A DNA stretch of 18,396 nucleotides. It comes from a bacterium Ga0077546. GTDB taxonomy: Bacteria > Cyanobacteriota > Vampirovibrionia > Obscuribacterales > Obscuribacteraceae. The DNA lies in assembly GCA_001464165.1 (NCBI GenBank), contig LNEX01000156.1, positions 1 through 18,396 on the forward strand, given 5' to 3'. This document shows positions 1 through 8,215 of this stretch, in pieces. The position numbers and the translations under genes are program-made. Within the stretch, counting starts at the first letter, position 1, and every line of letters starts with the position of its first letter. The notes under the pieces are model-generated. The model searched no databases. It had not been told where the DNA came from and worked only from the letters and a program-made list of their open reading frames with translations.

Positions 1-2097
1 CTAAATAAGGCGAATAGTGTACTTTGCCATACTGCCGGTATTTTCAGCAGGATTGCTTACCGGCTTTCTGAGGAGCCTTTACCTAGCGGTTTTGAATTGC
101 TTTCTGACGATCAGTATGAGGCGGGTATTTTTCAGGACAATATTTTGTTGGCGGCCCTCTACCAGGTGCTGATGATTCAGATTTATTACCTAGAAGGCGA
201 CTTTAGCCGTTCTTTAGCGATGGCCAAGAAAGCAGAGCCGCTTCTTTGGGCCCACATCACTTTTGCTGGGGAGTGTGAGTATTGGTTCTATATGGCACTA
301 GCTATGGCGGCCAATTACGATCATGTGGACGTTGCTGAGCAGGCTGATTATTTGGCTAAGATTGATCAGCATCTGTTGCAACTTAGACAATGGGCGACAG
401 ACGGTGCAATCAATTTTTCTGGTAAGTATTATTTGGTAGCTGCCGAATCTGCTCGTATTAGGGGTTTAGACGCTCAGGCATTGCTACTCTACGAGCAAGC
501 TATAGGTGCTGCTCAATCTAGTGGCTTTATTCAGATTGAGGCATTGGCTTTTGAATTGGCTGGCAAATACTGTTTGGCTAGGCAATTGATGAAAGCTGGT
601 TTTGCCTACTTAAGAGAGGCTCGGGGTGTCTATTCTCGCTGGAATGCCAATGCCAAGATAAGACAGCTCGATGATACTTATCCAGAACTTAGGCCGGCGT
701 TGACTCCGATTTGGTCTCTGGATTTGATGACTGTTTTTAAGGCTGCTCAAGCAATATCAAAAGAAGTCGAGCTTGATAAGCTTCTTGATACTCTGCTTCG
801 GGTCATGGTCGAGTCGGCGGCCGCACAGCATGCCATTCTAGTGTTGCATAGAGATGATAAACTTGTGGTGCACTCAAGGGCAAGCAGCAGTAGTAGAGTC
901 GAAGGCTTGCCGTTGCAAGGCTATAAGATGCTTCCTCATTCACTAATAAATTATGTTCGTCATACCTTAGAAACCGTGGCTGTGACTGATGCTACCAGTG
1001 ATACCCTTTTTGGTCGAGATCCTTATTTTAAATTGGTTAAGACTCGCTCTGCTTTGTGTATTCCTATCGCTAAGCAATCAAAGTTGCTTGGGCTTATGTA
1101 TATGGAGAACAACCTCGCTCCGGGCCTGTTTACGGCAGATCGTATTGAGCTTTTGCAAATGCTTTGTGCTCAAATTGTCACAGCCCTCGAGAATGTTCTA
1201 CTGTTTGAGACCCTGCGCGCCCTCAATCTTGAGCTTGAAGATCGGGTTTTGCAGCGCACGGCAGAATTGGGCCTAGCCAAAGAAGCAGCAGAAGGAGCCA
1301 ATCAGGCTAAGAGCGAGTTTTTGGCTAATATGAGTCATGAGATACGAACGCCAATGAATGCTGTGATTGGTATGAGTGATTTGCTCAGGCGCACCAATCT
1401 TGAGCCTCTACAGCAGGATATGGTCAATACTATTAATACTTCTGCCGAAAGCTTGTTGGTTTTGATCAACGATATTCTTGATTTGTCTAAGGTTGAGGCT
1501 GGCAAATTAGAACTAGTCAGTGCCCCTTTCAATCTGCTGGAATTGGTGGAAGAGAGCACTGAATTGTTTGCTGAGGCAGCTGCTGAGAAACGAGTTTCGC
1601 TGTTCTCATATGTAGTAGCTGATGCTCCGCTTCTTCTATGTGGAGATGCCATTAGATTGCGTCAGGTACTGGTTAATTTATTGAGCAACGCCATCAAATT
1701 CACAAGTGATGGCGAGGTATTGATTGAGGTTACTGTCGATCCTGCTCATGAATTGCCAGATGGCGTAGGCTCTACTCGCCTAGTTCATTTTGTAGTTAGG
1801 GATACTGGTATCGGCATGAGTCACGACTCTATTGAGAGTCTTTTTATGCCGTTTTCTCAGGGTGATGGATCAATTACACGCAAGTATGGTGGCACTGGTC
1901 TAGGTCTTTCAATCTCAAAGAGATTGGTAAAAATGATGGGTGGCAATATTGATGTAGAGAGCGAGTTAGGCAAGGGCAGTTGCTTCTCGGTGCATATACC
2001 AATGTCAGTATGGGCTGCGTTTGCTCTTGGTCAATTCATCTGTCAGATTCAACCGGGTGCTCGCGGCATACTGTCAGGACTGGGGTCTTACTTTTAG
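1..2097 (+). CDS. Hybrid sensor histidine kinase, 5'-truncated by the window and broken by a frame change at its 3' end
   Basis: The frame is open from base 1, so the gene begins upstream; the TTG at 97 is unlikely to be the true start. Numbering from base 1, residues 1-240 are helical, repeat-like sequence. A GAF sensor domain follows at about 241-400 (ends near LYMENN...[10 protein letters not shown]), then a short coiled coil. HisKA carries the phospho-accepting His446 in MSHEIRTP. HATPase_c shows the N box (Asn563 in LLSNAIKF), G1 (DTGIGM at 601) and G2 (GGTGLGLSI at 630). The order helical repeats-GAF-kinase is known from very large sensors that begin with a Ser/Thr-kinase-like domain and an AAA ATPase; those would lie upstream, which I cannot see. 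After FSVHIPM (about 1984-2004) the frame yields a meaningless tail to the stop, while a receiver domain continues in the next frame. The protein is therefore probably one gene with the following ORF. Ligand unknown. Confidence 0.88.
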   Translation, partial: LNKANSVLCHTAGIFSRIAYRLSEEPLPSGFELLSDDQYEAGIFQDNILLAALYQVLMIQIYYLEGDFSRSLAMAKKAEPLLWAHITFAGECEYWFYMALAMAANYDHVDVAEQADYLAKIDQHLLQLRQWATDGAINFSGKYYLVAAESARIRGLDAQALLLYEQAIGAAQSSGFIQIEALAFELAGKYCLARQLMKAGFAYLREARGVYSRWNANAKIRQLDDTYPELRPALTPIWSLDLMTVFKAAQAISKEVELDKLLDTLLRVMVESAAAQHAILVLHRDDKLVVHSRASSSSRVEGLPLQGYKMLPHSLINYVRHTLETVAVTDATSDTLFGRDPYFKLVKTRSALCIPIAKQSKLLGLMYMENNLAPGLFTADRIELLQMLCAQIVTALENVLLFETLRALNLELEDRVLQRTAELGLAKEAAEGANQAKSEFLANMSHEIRTPMNAVIGMSDLLRRTNLEPLQQDMVNTINTSAESLLVLINDILDLSKVEAGKLELVSAPFNLLELVEESTELFAEAAAEKRVSLFSYVVADAPLLLCGDAIRLRQVLVNLLSNAIKFTSDGEVLIEVTVDPAHELPDGVGSTRLVHFVVRDTGIGMSHDSIESLFMPFSQGDGSITRKYGGTGLGLSISKRLVKMMGGNIDVESELGKGSCFSVHIPMSVWAAFALGQFICQIQPGARGILSGLGSYF

Positions 2098-3085
2098 TTC
2101 TGCGTCAAGCTATATTCAGGCCGCAGAACTGCTTGAGCAGAACAAAGACAATTATGATCTTGTTCTAGTTGATGGTAATGCCCTGGCTGACGCCGTAGCC
2201 TTTGCTGATTCGCTTGATAAGCATAGGCTGCCTCTTGTGTGGATTGGGCGGGGCTATTCAGAGCGGTTTGTTGCCTGTATGAGAAAACCAATAAAAGAAA
2301 ATCGATTATTTTCTTGTTTGGCCGCTATTCGTTCTGGAAGTGGACTTGAGCTTGTTCCACCCTCTCAAACTCTTGGCCCCGTGCCAGTTAGGTTCAATAG
2401 TCGACAAATATTGGTAGTAGAAGATCACCCTGTCAATCAAAAATTGGCTCTTCTCCAGCTGCAAGAGCTAGGTTGTTCTGTGACTGTTGTCTCCAATGGC
2501 ATAGAGGCAATTAAGGCTGTTTGTAGTTCGAGCTACTCTCTAATATTTATGGATTGTCAGATGCCTGAAATGGATGGTTTTCAGGCTACGAGGGCCATTC
2601 GGACAGCTCAGGCTATGAGTGGTGACCGAGACCAATGTTTAGCTGCGGGAATGGATGACTACTTAACCAAGCCTGTAAATATGAAAAAGTTAGAGACTAT
2701 ATTGCGCCGCTGGCTCAGTTCTGCTGTTTCTGGTGCTGTTCAAGATGCCAATAGTACTGAATCGATCATGAAAAAGTATCGTCAGACATTTGCTGAATGG
2801 GAAAGTTCGATGGATAGAGATACAGCTGAGGAGTTGATGAATGAATTCGTGCAAGGGGTGGCGCAGACCTCAATAGAGCTAGGCAGAGCCATAGCTTCTC
2901 GCAGCTTAGCTGACGTCAAGGCGATTGCCCATCGCCTCAAGGGGTTGTGCCTACCCTTTTATATTACGGAGGAGCAAAATGCTTGTGTGGAGCTAGAGAA
3001 GGCTATTGCTGAGGCTGATTGGGCAAAGATCGACAGTCAATTTGCTCTTATAGAAAAAAGTTTCGCTTTTTTGTCTAGCTGTTGA
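2021..3085 (+). CDS. Receiver-receiver-Hpt tail of the hybrid histidine kinase (separate frame)
   Basis: This ORF overlaps the previous one by 77 bases in another frame, and its frame makes sense back to about 2003 (reading [12 protein letters not shown]). It is therefore more likely the displaced C-terminus of the hybrid kinase than an independent response regulator; no Shine-Dalgarno precedes the TTG at 2021. Residues 1-110 look like a degenerate receiver: the acidic pair is replaced (LLVNSS), though a lysine-proline (RKPI) remains. Residues about 127-230 form a second receiver with the acidic pair (VVEDH), phospho-Asp178 ([11 protein letters not shown]), Thr (TAQAM) and Lys (YLTKPV). This receiver is missing about 15 residues, including strand beta-4, before the Thr. 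Residues about 260-354 form an Hpt domain with phospho-acceptor His304 in AHRLKG. Known role of this architecture: His-Asp-His-Asp phosphorelay to an unlinked regulator. Whether the system works is doubtful. Confidence 0.82.
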   Translation: MLLVNSSVRFNRVLAAYCQDWGLTFSSASSYIQAAELLEQNKDNYDLVLVDGNALADAVAFADSLDKHRLPLVWIGRGYSERFVACMRKPIKENRLFSCLAAIRSGSGLELVPPSQTLGPVPVRFNSRQILVVEDHPVNQKLALLQLQELGCSVTVVSNGIEAIKAVCSSSYSLIFMDCQMPEMDGFQATRAIRTAQAMSGDRDQCLAAGMDDYLTKPVNMKKLETILRRWLSSAVSGAVQDANSTESIMKKYRQTFAEWESSMDRDTAEELMNEFVQGVAQTSIELGRAIASRSLADVKAIAHRLKGLCLPFYITEEQNACVELEKAIAEADWAKIDSQFALIEKSFAFLSSC

Positions 3086-3111
3086 CAATGTGCGGCTGGG
3101 AACTTTCTAGA
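3082..3111 (+). promoter_or_regulatory. Possible promoter for the stress-type protein
   Basis: A perfect TTGACA (3082-3087) overlaps the TGA stop of the kinase gene. An 18-base spacer leads to TCTAGA (3106-3111), which matches TATAAT only at three positions. The predicted transcript start would lie about 40 bases before the ATG at 3158. The weak -10 keeps confidence low. Confidence 0.25.
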
Positions 3112-3148
3112 AGGTCTCTAGTCACTGATGGCAACGCAAACAACTATT

Positions 3149-3152
3149 GGAG
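3149..3152 (+). promoter_or_regulatory. Ribosome binding site that decides the start at 3158
   Basis: GGAG lies five bases before the ATG at 3158. The earlier in-frame ATG at 3128 has only AGAAGG 13 bases away, and the protein family begins close to the MKQAVICIV segment, so 3158 is preferred. Confidence 0.6.
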
Positions 3153-3157
3153 AAACC

Positions 3158-3679
3158 ATGAAACAAGCAGTAATTTGTATTGTACCCACAGAGGTACAAG
3201 CAGAAGGTATCGTTGATATGCTGAAATCAGCTGGATTTCTCAATACTGATATTTCAGTATTGATGCCAGACAGAAGCGGCGTACGCGATCTCGGTACAGA
3301 GAAGCATAGCAAAGCTCCGGAAGGCACATCTACTGGTGCCGCATCAGGAGCTGTTCTAGGTGGCGCTTTGGGTTGGCTGGCTGGAATCGGCGCTTTGGCT
3401 ATTCCTGGTGTTGGCCCATTTGTAGCAGCTGGACCGATTATGGCTGCTCTTAGTGGAGCTGCTATTGGAGCTGCTAGTGGCGGAGTAGCTGGTGGCTTAA
3501 TTGGTTTAGGCATGCCAGAGTATGAAGCCAAGCAGTATGAAGGTAAGTTGCGCGATGGCAACATTCTTCTATCAGTGCACACTGAAAATGGGGATCAAGC
3601 CAAGCAAGCTGAGGAAATTTTCAAGAACGGCGGCGCTAAAGATATTACGCGCTCCGGTGAAGAAGCTGTGCGCAAGTAA
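3158..3679 (+). CDS. Glycine-rich general-stress-type protein (YflT / GSP17M-like)
   Basis: A 173-residue protein. An N-terminal alpha/beta segment (AVICIVPTEVQAEGIVDMLK...DISVLMPD) resembles the YflT/general stress protein 17M fold. A long Gly/Ala-rich stretch (about residues 50-110) follows, with glycine-zipper periodicity (GAASGAVLGGALGWLAG, then GAAIGAASGGVAGG), and could insert into or associate with a membrane. The C-terminus returns to a mixed alpha/beta segment (YEGKLRDGNILLSVHTENG) typical of the same family, in which the first and last parts are thought to pack together. Members are commonly linked to stress or low-temperature response, but the biochemical role is unknown. No signal peptide is visible. 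It is followed by its own strong hairpin, so it is probably monocistronic. Family assignment is from memory of the pattern; function is not proven. Confidence 0.8.
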   Translation: MKQAVICIVPTEVQAEGIVDMLKSAGFLNTDISVLMPDRSGVRDLGTEKHSKAPEGTSTGAASGAVLGGALGWLAGIGALAIPGVGPFVAAGPIMAALSGAAIGAASGGVAGGLIGLGMPEYEAKQYEGKLRDGNILLSVHTENGDQAKQAEEIFKNGGAKDITRSGEEAVRK

Positions 3680-3700
3680 GCTGAATTCCTGAGAATAATA

Positions 3701-3737
3701 GAGAAGGCGGCCCTTATGAGCCGCCTTCTCAGTTGTT
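3701..3737 (+). terminator. Rho-independent terminator after the stress-type gene
   Basis: GAGAAGGCGGC (3701-3711) pairs perfectly with GCCGCCTTCTC (3720-3730), giving an 11-bp GC-rich stem with an 8-base loop. AGTTGTTTT follows. It begins 21 bases after the stop codon at 3679. The T tract is interrupted, but the stem is strong. Confidence 0.75.
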
Positions 3738-3802
3738 TTAATAGCGATAAGTCTTGCTGCTAGAATATTGCATTAGTAAATACTTCGTTTTTGCCTGGAA
3801 AA

Positions 3803-4756
3803 ATGAACAAAAGTTTTTTCGCTTCTTGTCTAGTCAGCATTTCGATACTATTAATGGTGCCAAATTCAGTTTTGGCCTGGGATGATTTTGGCCATATGGC
3901 CGTGGCAGGTATTGCATACAGGCAGCTGAAACCTGCTGTGCGCAAGCGGGCCGATCAACTTGTGAGGCTTAATCCGAGCTGTTCAGCTTGGCTTTCAACA
4001 TTTCGTTCTGATTTGACAGAGAACGAGAAAAATATGATGTTATTTATGCTTGCTGCCACTTGGCCTGACGCCATTAAAGGTGATACCAGCTATAAACCTG
4101 ACGGATTAGACAAAGGCTATCGTCCAGACGGTATTACGTCAAGCTTGAACATAGGCTATAGCGACAAATTTTTGCATAAGTATTGGCACTTTGTTGATTT
4201 GCCATTTAGTCCTGACCAGACAAAGCTATTGCCTGTGCCTACCCCAAATGGTGAAACACAGATTGCTGTCTGTCGCGCTACGTTAGCCTCTGATAGCGCT
4301 GATCAGCTTAAGTCGTATGATCTCAATTGGTTGTTGCATCTTGTTGGTGATTTGCATCAGCCACTGCACTGCATTAATCGTATTACCAAGGGGTTGCCTG
4401 CTGGTGATAGTGGTGGCAATGCAGTAAAAATTTATGATACTGATCCACCGACACTATTGCATAGCTTTTGGGACGAAGTGCTTGGCACTGAGCGTAACCC
4501 AGCTCAGGTCGTGTCGTTCATCTCCACTCTGCCCGTAAGTTCTTCTAAACAAGCTAAGGACTTACAAGTAAGTAAATGGGTGAAAGAAAGTTTTGCCTTG
4601 TGCAAGAGCAAAGTATACGTTGCCCCAGTTGGTGTTACCGATAGAGTTGAGAAGTTGACACCGGCGTATAAGAAATCAGCAGTGAAGGTGGCCAAGCGAA
4701 GAGTGGCTCTAGCTGGTGCCCGTCTTGCTAACATACTTAACTCTGAGTTGAAGTGA
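3803..4756 (+). CDS. Exported S1/P1-type zinc-dependent nuclease
   Basis: A 317-residue protein of the S1/P1 nuclease family (trinuclear zinc; cleaves single-stranded nucleic acids and may remove 3'-phosphates). The chosen ATG gives a signal peptide (MNKSFFAS...PNSVLA) whose cleavage after residue 25 leaves Trp26 as the new N-terminus. In this family the free N-terminal Trp is itself a zinc ligand, so cleavage is part of activation. The other eight ligands are recognisable: His31 (WDDFGH), Asp89 (TWPDAI), His129 (YWHFVD), His179, Asp183 and His189 (HLVGDLHQPLH), and His220 and Asp224 (HSFWDE). Spacings within the last two groups match nuclease P1. The earlier TTG at 3791 would add only four residues and is not favoured; the ribosome site is weak (TGGAAAA). 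It probably acts outside the cytoplasm in nucleotide scavenging or phosphate supply. No phosphatase or nucleotide transporter lies nearby. Confidence 0.93.
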   Translation: MNKSFFASCLVSISILLMVPNSVLAWDDFGHMAVAGIAYRQLKPAVRKRADQLVRLNPSCSAWLSTFRSDLTENEKNMMLFMLAATWPDAIKGDTSYKPDGLDKGYRPDGITSSLNIGYSDKFLHKYWHFVDLPFSPDQTKLLPVPTPNGETQIAVCRATLASDSADQLKSYDLNWLLHLVGDLHQPLHCINRITKGLPAGDSGGNAVKIYDTDPPTLLHSFWDEVLGTERNPAQVVSFISTLPVSSSKQAKDLQVSKWVKESFALCKSKVYVAPVGVTDRVEKLTPAYKKSAVKVAKRRVALAGARLANILNSELK

Positions 4757-4855
4757 TATCTATAAATTTGTCATTCGGCTAAGATCAATTTAGGTTGAGT
4801 TTGTTATTCTTGTAATTGAGTGGTTCTTGATCTAGTAGATCTCTGCAAGATTATT

Positions 4856-4860
4856 GGAGG
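4856..4860 (+). promoter_or_regulatory. Strong Shine-Dalgarno pointing to an ATT start
   Basis: GGAGG at 4856-4860 is the clearest ribosome site in this part of the window. It lies five bases before ATT at 4866. It overlaps the only conventional candidate start (TTG at 4854-4856), which would leave that TTG without a ribosome site. Confidence 0.55.
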
Positions 4861-4865
4861 CAAGC

Positions 4866-5378
4866 ATTAGATCCGGAAAGACAATTCTTGTAATTGGAAT
4901 CTTACTGTTGCTGGGAATTGCCATGGCTAGTAGTCCTAGCCATGTGACGGGAACATACAAGCTGTTTGCGTCTGGAAAGTATGCCCTTGATTTGAAACAT
5001 GGTGCGTACTGGATATGGGTATTTCCCAAATGGAATTCGTTAGGTTTGTTGAACGAAGAATCAAATCCGGCTGTAAATGTGACTGTCAGAGATAAGAATG
5101 GTGTGGAGCAAGGCCTTAGTTTTATTGGAGAACCCAGTAAGTACAAGGAGCACTATTCTGCTGGGTCTACGTTTGGCTACCAAGATAGTAAACGCTATGG
5201 ATATACTCTGGCTTGGCTTTTTTTAAAAGCTGACGGAAACTATATTGTCGAATATAAAACCGATTATCCGTGTCTATTGATGTTCGCACCAGCTAATGCA
5301 GTTCATCGAAACTTGGATGCCTACAATGTGATAGACGGTATAGATGATGACCATTTAGAGACTCCTGTTGAAAGATAG
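4866..5378 (+). CDS. Small exported or membrane-anchored protein of unknown function
   Basis: About 170 residues, not recognised. Reading from ATT at 4866 gives a short basic start (IRSGK) and a hydrophobic segment (TILVIGILLLLGIAMA), i.e. a signal peptide or N-terminal anchor, with a possible cleavage near AMA-SSP. The remainder (about 145 residues) is rich in aromatic residues and looks like beta sandwich (GTYKLFASGKYALDLKHG, AYWIWVFPKWNSLG, DGNYIVEYKTDYPCLLMFA). A lone cysteine sits in YPCLLMF. The repeated pattern of polar and aromatic strands would suit an extracytoplasmic binding or structural domain, but no function can be named. The alternative start is TTG at 4854, four codons earlier. 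It follows the nuclease by about 110 bases on the same strand and may be co-transcribed, since no terminator is seen between them. Confidence 0.68.
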   Translation: MRSGKTILVIGILLLLGIAMASSPSHVTGTYKLFASGKYALDLKHGAYWIWVFPKWNSLGLLNEESNPAVNVTVRDKNGVEQGLSFIGEPSKYKEHYSAGSTFGYQDSKRYGYTLAWLFLKADGNYIVEYKTDYPCLLMFAPANAVHRNLDAYNVIDGIDDDHLETPVER

Positions 5379-5497
5379 TTATTTTGGCAGCTAAAGCATT
5401 GGGTTGCGAGGTTAAGAAACTGTTCGAACTTCAGCTATCGCATCAAGCTCTCAGTGTCTGGTAATTACTTTAGATCTGGCAATTGTCTGAAAGTCAG

Positions 5498-5525
5498 TTG
5501 TAATCACATGTTATGCGGGCATAAT
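5498..5525 (+). promoter_or_regulatory. Candidate promoter for the Mrr-type membrane nuclease gene
   Basis: TTGTAA (5498-5503) and CATAAT (5520-5525) are separated by 16 bases. The -10 matches five of six consensus positions and the -35 four of six. The predicted start of transcription is near 5532, leaving a short leader with AAGGGA at 5548-5553 before the TTG at 5562. The rest of the 183-base gap shows nothing definite. Confidence 0.4.
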
Positions 5526-5561
5526 GACTTTGGTGCGGGTGATATTTAAGGGAACAGTCAA

Positions 5562-7253
5562 TTGCTTTCGACTTCGACTAGCTCTAGATCTAAGCAAAGG
5601 CTTAATACTTCTGAAGAAGTAGAACAGTATAACTTGCAGATACAAGAGTCTATTGAATCTCTTTGCAACCTACATGCGCAGTCGGCTTCGCGTAGTAGTT
5701 CTAGATTCTCTGGTATTAATGCTGGTATTAACAGCGATATTAGCAGCGACATAATTACATGCTTCAATTGGCCTACCGCCTTTGTCGCTTCTGTTGTCTT
5801 GCTGCCAGCCTTCTTTACTTTGACTTTTGGTGCTTTTGAGTTATATGGTGCCAAACATATTGAGATTGCTGCTGCCTTTGCCGCAGTAGTCTGTGCAGCG
5901 CTTATAACTTATGTTGCTCGGGGACCAAGCCTAACTCAGAGTTTCCCTAATAATTTTCGTGCTCTTTTGCCAAGGCTGAATCATGAAATTACCAGCTATT
6001 TTATTGCCACTCTAGTCTGTGTACCGCTTTGGGTGATTTTGTATTTGCTGGCTGCAGCTTTTGTTCCAGTGCATACATCTATGGCGATTGCCTCCTTTCT
6101 TGCTACGGCGGCTAACTTATATCTAGGGGGCCCATTCGGCGAAAAGAAGCGCCGTGTGACCTCTAATATTGCCAGTTCTAGGCGACAAAGCAAGGCTCGC
6201 AGTGCCCTGGCTCAAGCCGAGGCTCGTCGCAAATTTAAAGAAAGCAATGGTGCTAAGTTCAAGGCCAGTTATTTGGCAATGAAACCTGAAGCCGTTTGCA
6301 AATATTATCAGCTCTTCTTTACTAAGTCAGCCATCGCTCAGCTTTTTGAACATAGTCTGTCTTTTGCCTATGCTGCTCATGAACGAGAGTTGGTGATTGA
6401 TGCCGAGGCACCAGGCTTTGACATAATCCCTAAGCATAAAGGGGCAAAGTTCACTAAGTCTTCTATGAGTGTGCGTTATCTTGAGGCTAGCAAGCAAGAC
6501 CGCAGTGGTCAGTATCGTCAGTTTCTTGCCTCATGGGCCTTGCGCATGGCTGCTGATGCTCTTTTGAACGATCGGGCCGGTGCTCTCGATAGTGTGATTT
6601 TCAATGCCTTTGCTCAGATTCTAGTTCCGGAGACTGGAAAAGACCAGCGCGGCTGCTTGCTCTCTGTTAGAGTCACTCGCGAAGATTTGGCCATGCTTGA
6701 TATTTCTCGGGTTGATAAAATGGCTTGTTTGCGTAAGCTGGGGGCGCGTTTGGGCACCGACTCAGCTGCTGTTTCTATTTATTCAAGCACTCCGATTAGT
6801 GCAATACAACCTTTGCGCACTACTGCAAGTACCAAAGAAAATTCCAAAAAGAATATTACTGCGGCCGATAGCTCGCTTGATTTATTGTCTATTGATCCTG
6901 TTGAATTCGAGCATCTCATTGCTAACCTGCTTGCACGGATGGGTCTTGAAACTCAACTGACCAAGGCCTCTCATGATGGTGGCATTGATATTGTCGCCTT
7001 AGATAAGCGACCAATTCTTGGTGGCAAAATTGTCATTCAGGCCAAACGGTATAAGCGCACTGTGCCTGTCTCTTGCGTGCGTGATCTCTATGGTGCCATG
7101 CAACACGAGGGAGCTAGCAAAGCGATTCTTGTTACAACCAGCAAGCTTGGTGCCGACGCCTGGCAGTTTGCCGATGGTAAGCCGTTGCAGTTAGTTGAAG
7201 GGTCGCAGCTTGTTGACCTCCTGCGCTTACAAGGTATTCCCGCCCACCTATAG
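5562..7253 (+). CDS. Membrane-anchored Mrr-type (PD-(D/E)XK) endonuclease
   Basis: A 563-residue protein. Residues 1-65 are polar and Ser-rich. Four hydrophobic helices follow (about 72-94, 99-118, 146-168, 171-190), ending in a basic stretch (GEKKRRV) that should place the C-terminus in the cytoplasm. Residues about 200-230 are basic and helical, and 235-425 form an unrecognised alpha/beta domain (LLSVRVTREDLAMLDI, VDKMACLRKLGARLG). The C-terminal 120 residues are an Mrr catalytic domain: Glu448/Glu450 (EFEHLIANLL), Asp472 (HDGGIDI, Asp476), Gln493-x-Lys495 (IQAKRYK) and GAMQHEGASKAILVTTS. Mrr proteins are known modification-dependent (type IV) nucleases, and relatives act in other DNA-processing roles. 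No methylase or specificity gene adjoins it. The TTG start is supported by AAGGGA eight bases upstream. It is convergent with the kinase operon, with only nine bases between stops. Membrane tethering is the odd point: defence against incoming DNA is one reading, but unproven. Confidence 0.88.
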   Translation: MLSTSTSSRSKQRLNTSEEVEQYNLQIQESIESLCNLHAQSASRSSSRFSGINAGINSDISSDIITCFNWPTAFVASVVLLPAFFTLTFGAFELYGAKHIEIAAAFAAVVCAALITYVARGPSLTQSFPNNFRALLPRLNHEITSYFIATLVCVPLWVILYLLAAAFVPVHTSMAIASFLATAANLYLGGPFGEKKRRVTSNIASSRRQSKARSALAQAEARRKFKESNGAKFKASYLAMKPEAVCKYYQLFFTKSAIAQLFEHSLSFAYAAHERELVIDAEAPGFDIIPKHKGAKFTKSSMSVRYLEASKQDRSGQYRQFLASWALRMAADALLNDRAGALDSVIFNAFAQILVPETGKDQRGCLLSVRVTREDLAMLDISRVDKMACLRKLGARLGTDSAAVSIYSSTPISAIQPLRTTASTKENSKKNITAADSSLDLLSIDPVEFEHLIANLLARMGLETQLTKASHDGGIDIVALDKRPILGGKIVIQAKRYKRTVPVSCVRDLYGAMQHEGASKAILVTTSKLGADAWQFADGKPLQLVEGSQLVDLLRLQGIPAHL

Positions 7254-7262
7254 GGCCTTATT

Positions 7263-8204
7263 TTAGAATTTGTAAAGGTCTTTTAGGGCTTGTCGCAGTT
7301 GGCTGACTGAGAGCCATCGAGCTTCTCTTTCTTTTTCAAGGCATTTCATAATGATGTCGTTCAATTCTTGCGACACCAAGCCATCGCCTTTGCCTATAGG
7401 CAGAGTGACTGGCTTTTCGTAAAGGTGCATGGCAAAAGTATGGACAGCACTTTCACCTTTAAATGGTGGCTCCCCCTTGAGCATTTCGTAGTACATGCAA
7501 CCGAGTGAGTAGATGTCTGAGCGCTGATCTACTTCTTGGCCTTTGCATTGTTCGGGGCTCATATATAGGGGGCTGCCAAAGACAAACCCTGGCTGTGTTA
7601 GGTCAGCTGGTTTCTTGTCGTGATGGGCGTTGCATTTAGCTATGCCAAAATCAAGCAGTTTGACATGTTGCGAATAAGGCCCGGGATAAGACTTGTCAAC
7701 GTCGCTTAGCTCGTCAATCACCATTACGTTGCTGGGTTTGATATCGCGGTGCACGATGCCTCTTTCGTGGGCAAACTGCAAACCTTCTATTACTCCAGCC
7801 ACTAGGCGATAAGCGAGATTTTCTGAAAGTTTATAGCGCTGATCAAGAATATCATCGAGACCATAGCCTGACAGGTGTTCCAGCACAAGATAGGGTAAGG
7901 GATCCGAGCCCGGTCGAAACTGCGGGGAGAGACCCTCGGTTTCATTGGAGAGAAAGCCGAATGAATACATATGGACAATATTCGGATGATTCAAATGATT
8001 GATAATGGCAGCTTCGCGCTTGAAGCGCTCACGGCTCTCATCGGTGTCTGAATAATCTGAGTGCAGAACTTTTACGGCTACAGGGAAGCCCGCAGTTTCA
8101 TGATGTCCTTTGTAGACCGTGCTGAGGCCGCCTTGGCCAATCACACTTTCAAGCTTGAAGCGCTTTTCGATTACAGCACCCAATAGCTTGTCGACGCTTG
8201 CCAT
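7263..8204 (-). CDS. Serine/threonine protein kinase (kinase domain only)
   Basis: A 313-residue eukaryotic-like kinase consisting only of the catalytic domain: Gly loop (GQGGLSTVYKG, from 23), Lys45 (VAVKVL), alpha-C Glu64, HRDIKPSN (catalytic Asp154, Asn159), DFGIA (Asp185) and an activation segment ending FGSPLYMSPEQC. All catalytic residues are present, so it should be active. It has no transmembrane segment or sensor domain, unlike PknB. An insert after residue 85 (NETEGLSPQFRPGSDPL) is unusual between strands 4 and 5. Its activation segment closely parallels that of the kinase at 14683-16626 (same SDIYSLGC and SPLYMSPEQC), so the two are paralogues. It starts 12 bases after the stop of the exported small protein and looks like the last gene of the pseudopilin operon. 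AAGG lies nine bases before the ATG. Likely soluble; substrate unknown. Confidence 0.95.
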   Translation of the reverse strand: MASVDKLLGAVIEKRFKLESVIGQGGLSTVYKGHHETAGFPVAVKVLHSDYSDTDESRERFKREAAIINHLNHPNIVHMYSFGFLSNETEGLSPQFRPGSDPLPYLVLEHLSGYGLDDILDQRYKLSENLAYRLVAGVIEGLQFAHERGIVHRDIKPSNVMVIDELSDVDKSYPGPYSQHVKLLDFGIAKCNAHHDKKPADLTQPGFVFGSPLYMSPEQCKGQEVDQRSDIYSLGCMYYEMLKGEPPFKGESAVHTFAMHLYEKPVTLPIGKGDGLVSQELNDIIMKCLEKEREARWLSVSQLRQALKDLYKF

Positions 8205-8215
8205 TGTTATAAGCC

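Noticed and set aside
3118..3582. 154-codon open frame on the minus strand opposite the stress-type protein
   Set aside because: Low-complexity Pro/Ala sequence that mirrors the Gly/Ala-rich gene on the other strand; no ribosome site or family pattern.
5415..5435. GTTCGAAC resembles a tRNA T-loop
   Set aside because: No cloverleaf arms or acceptor pairing around it; only an eight-base palindrome.
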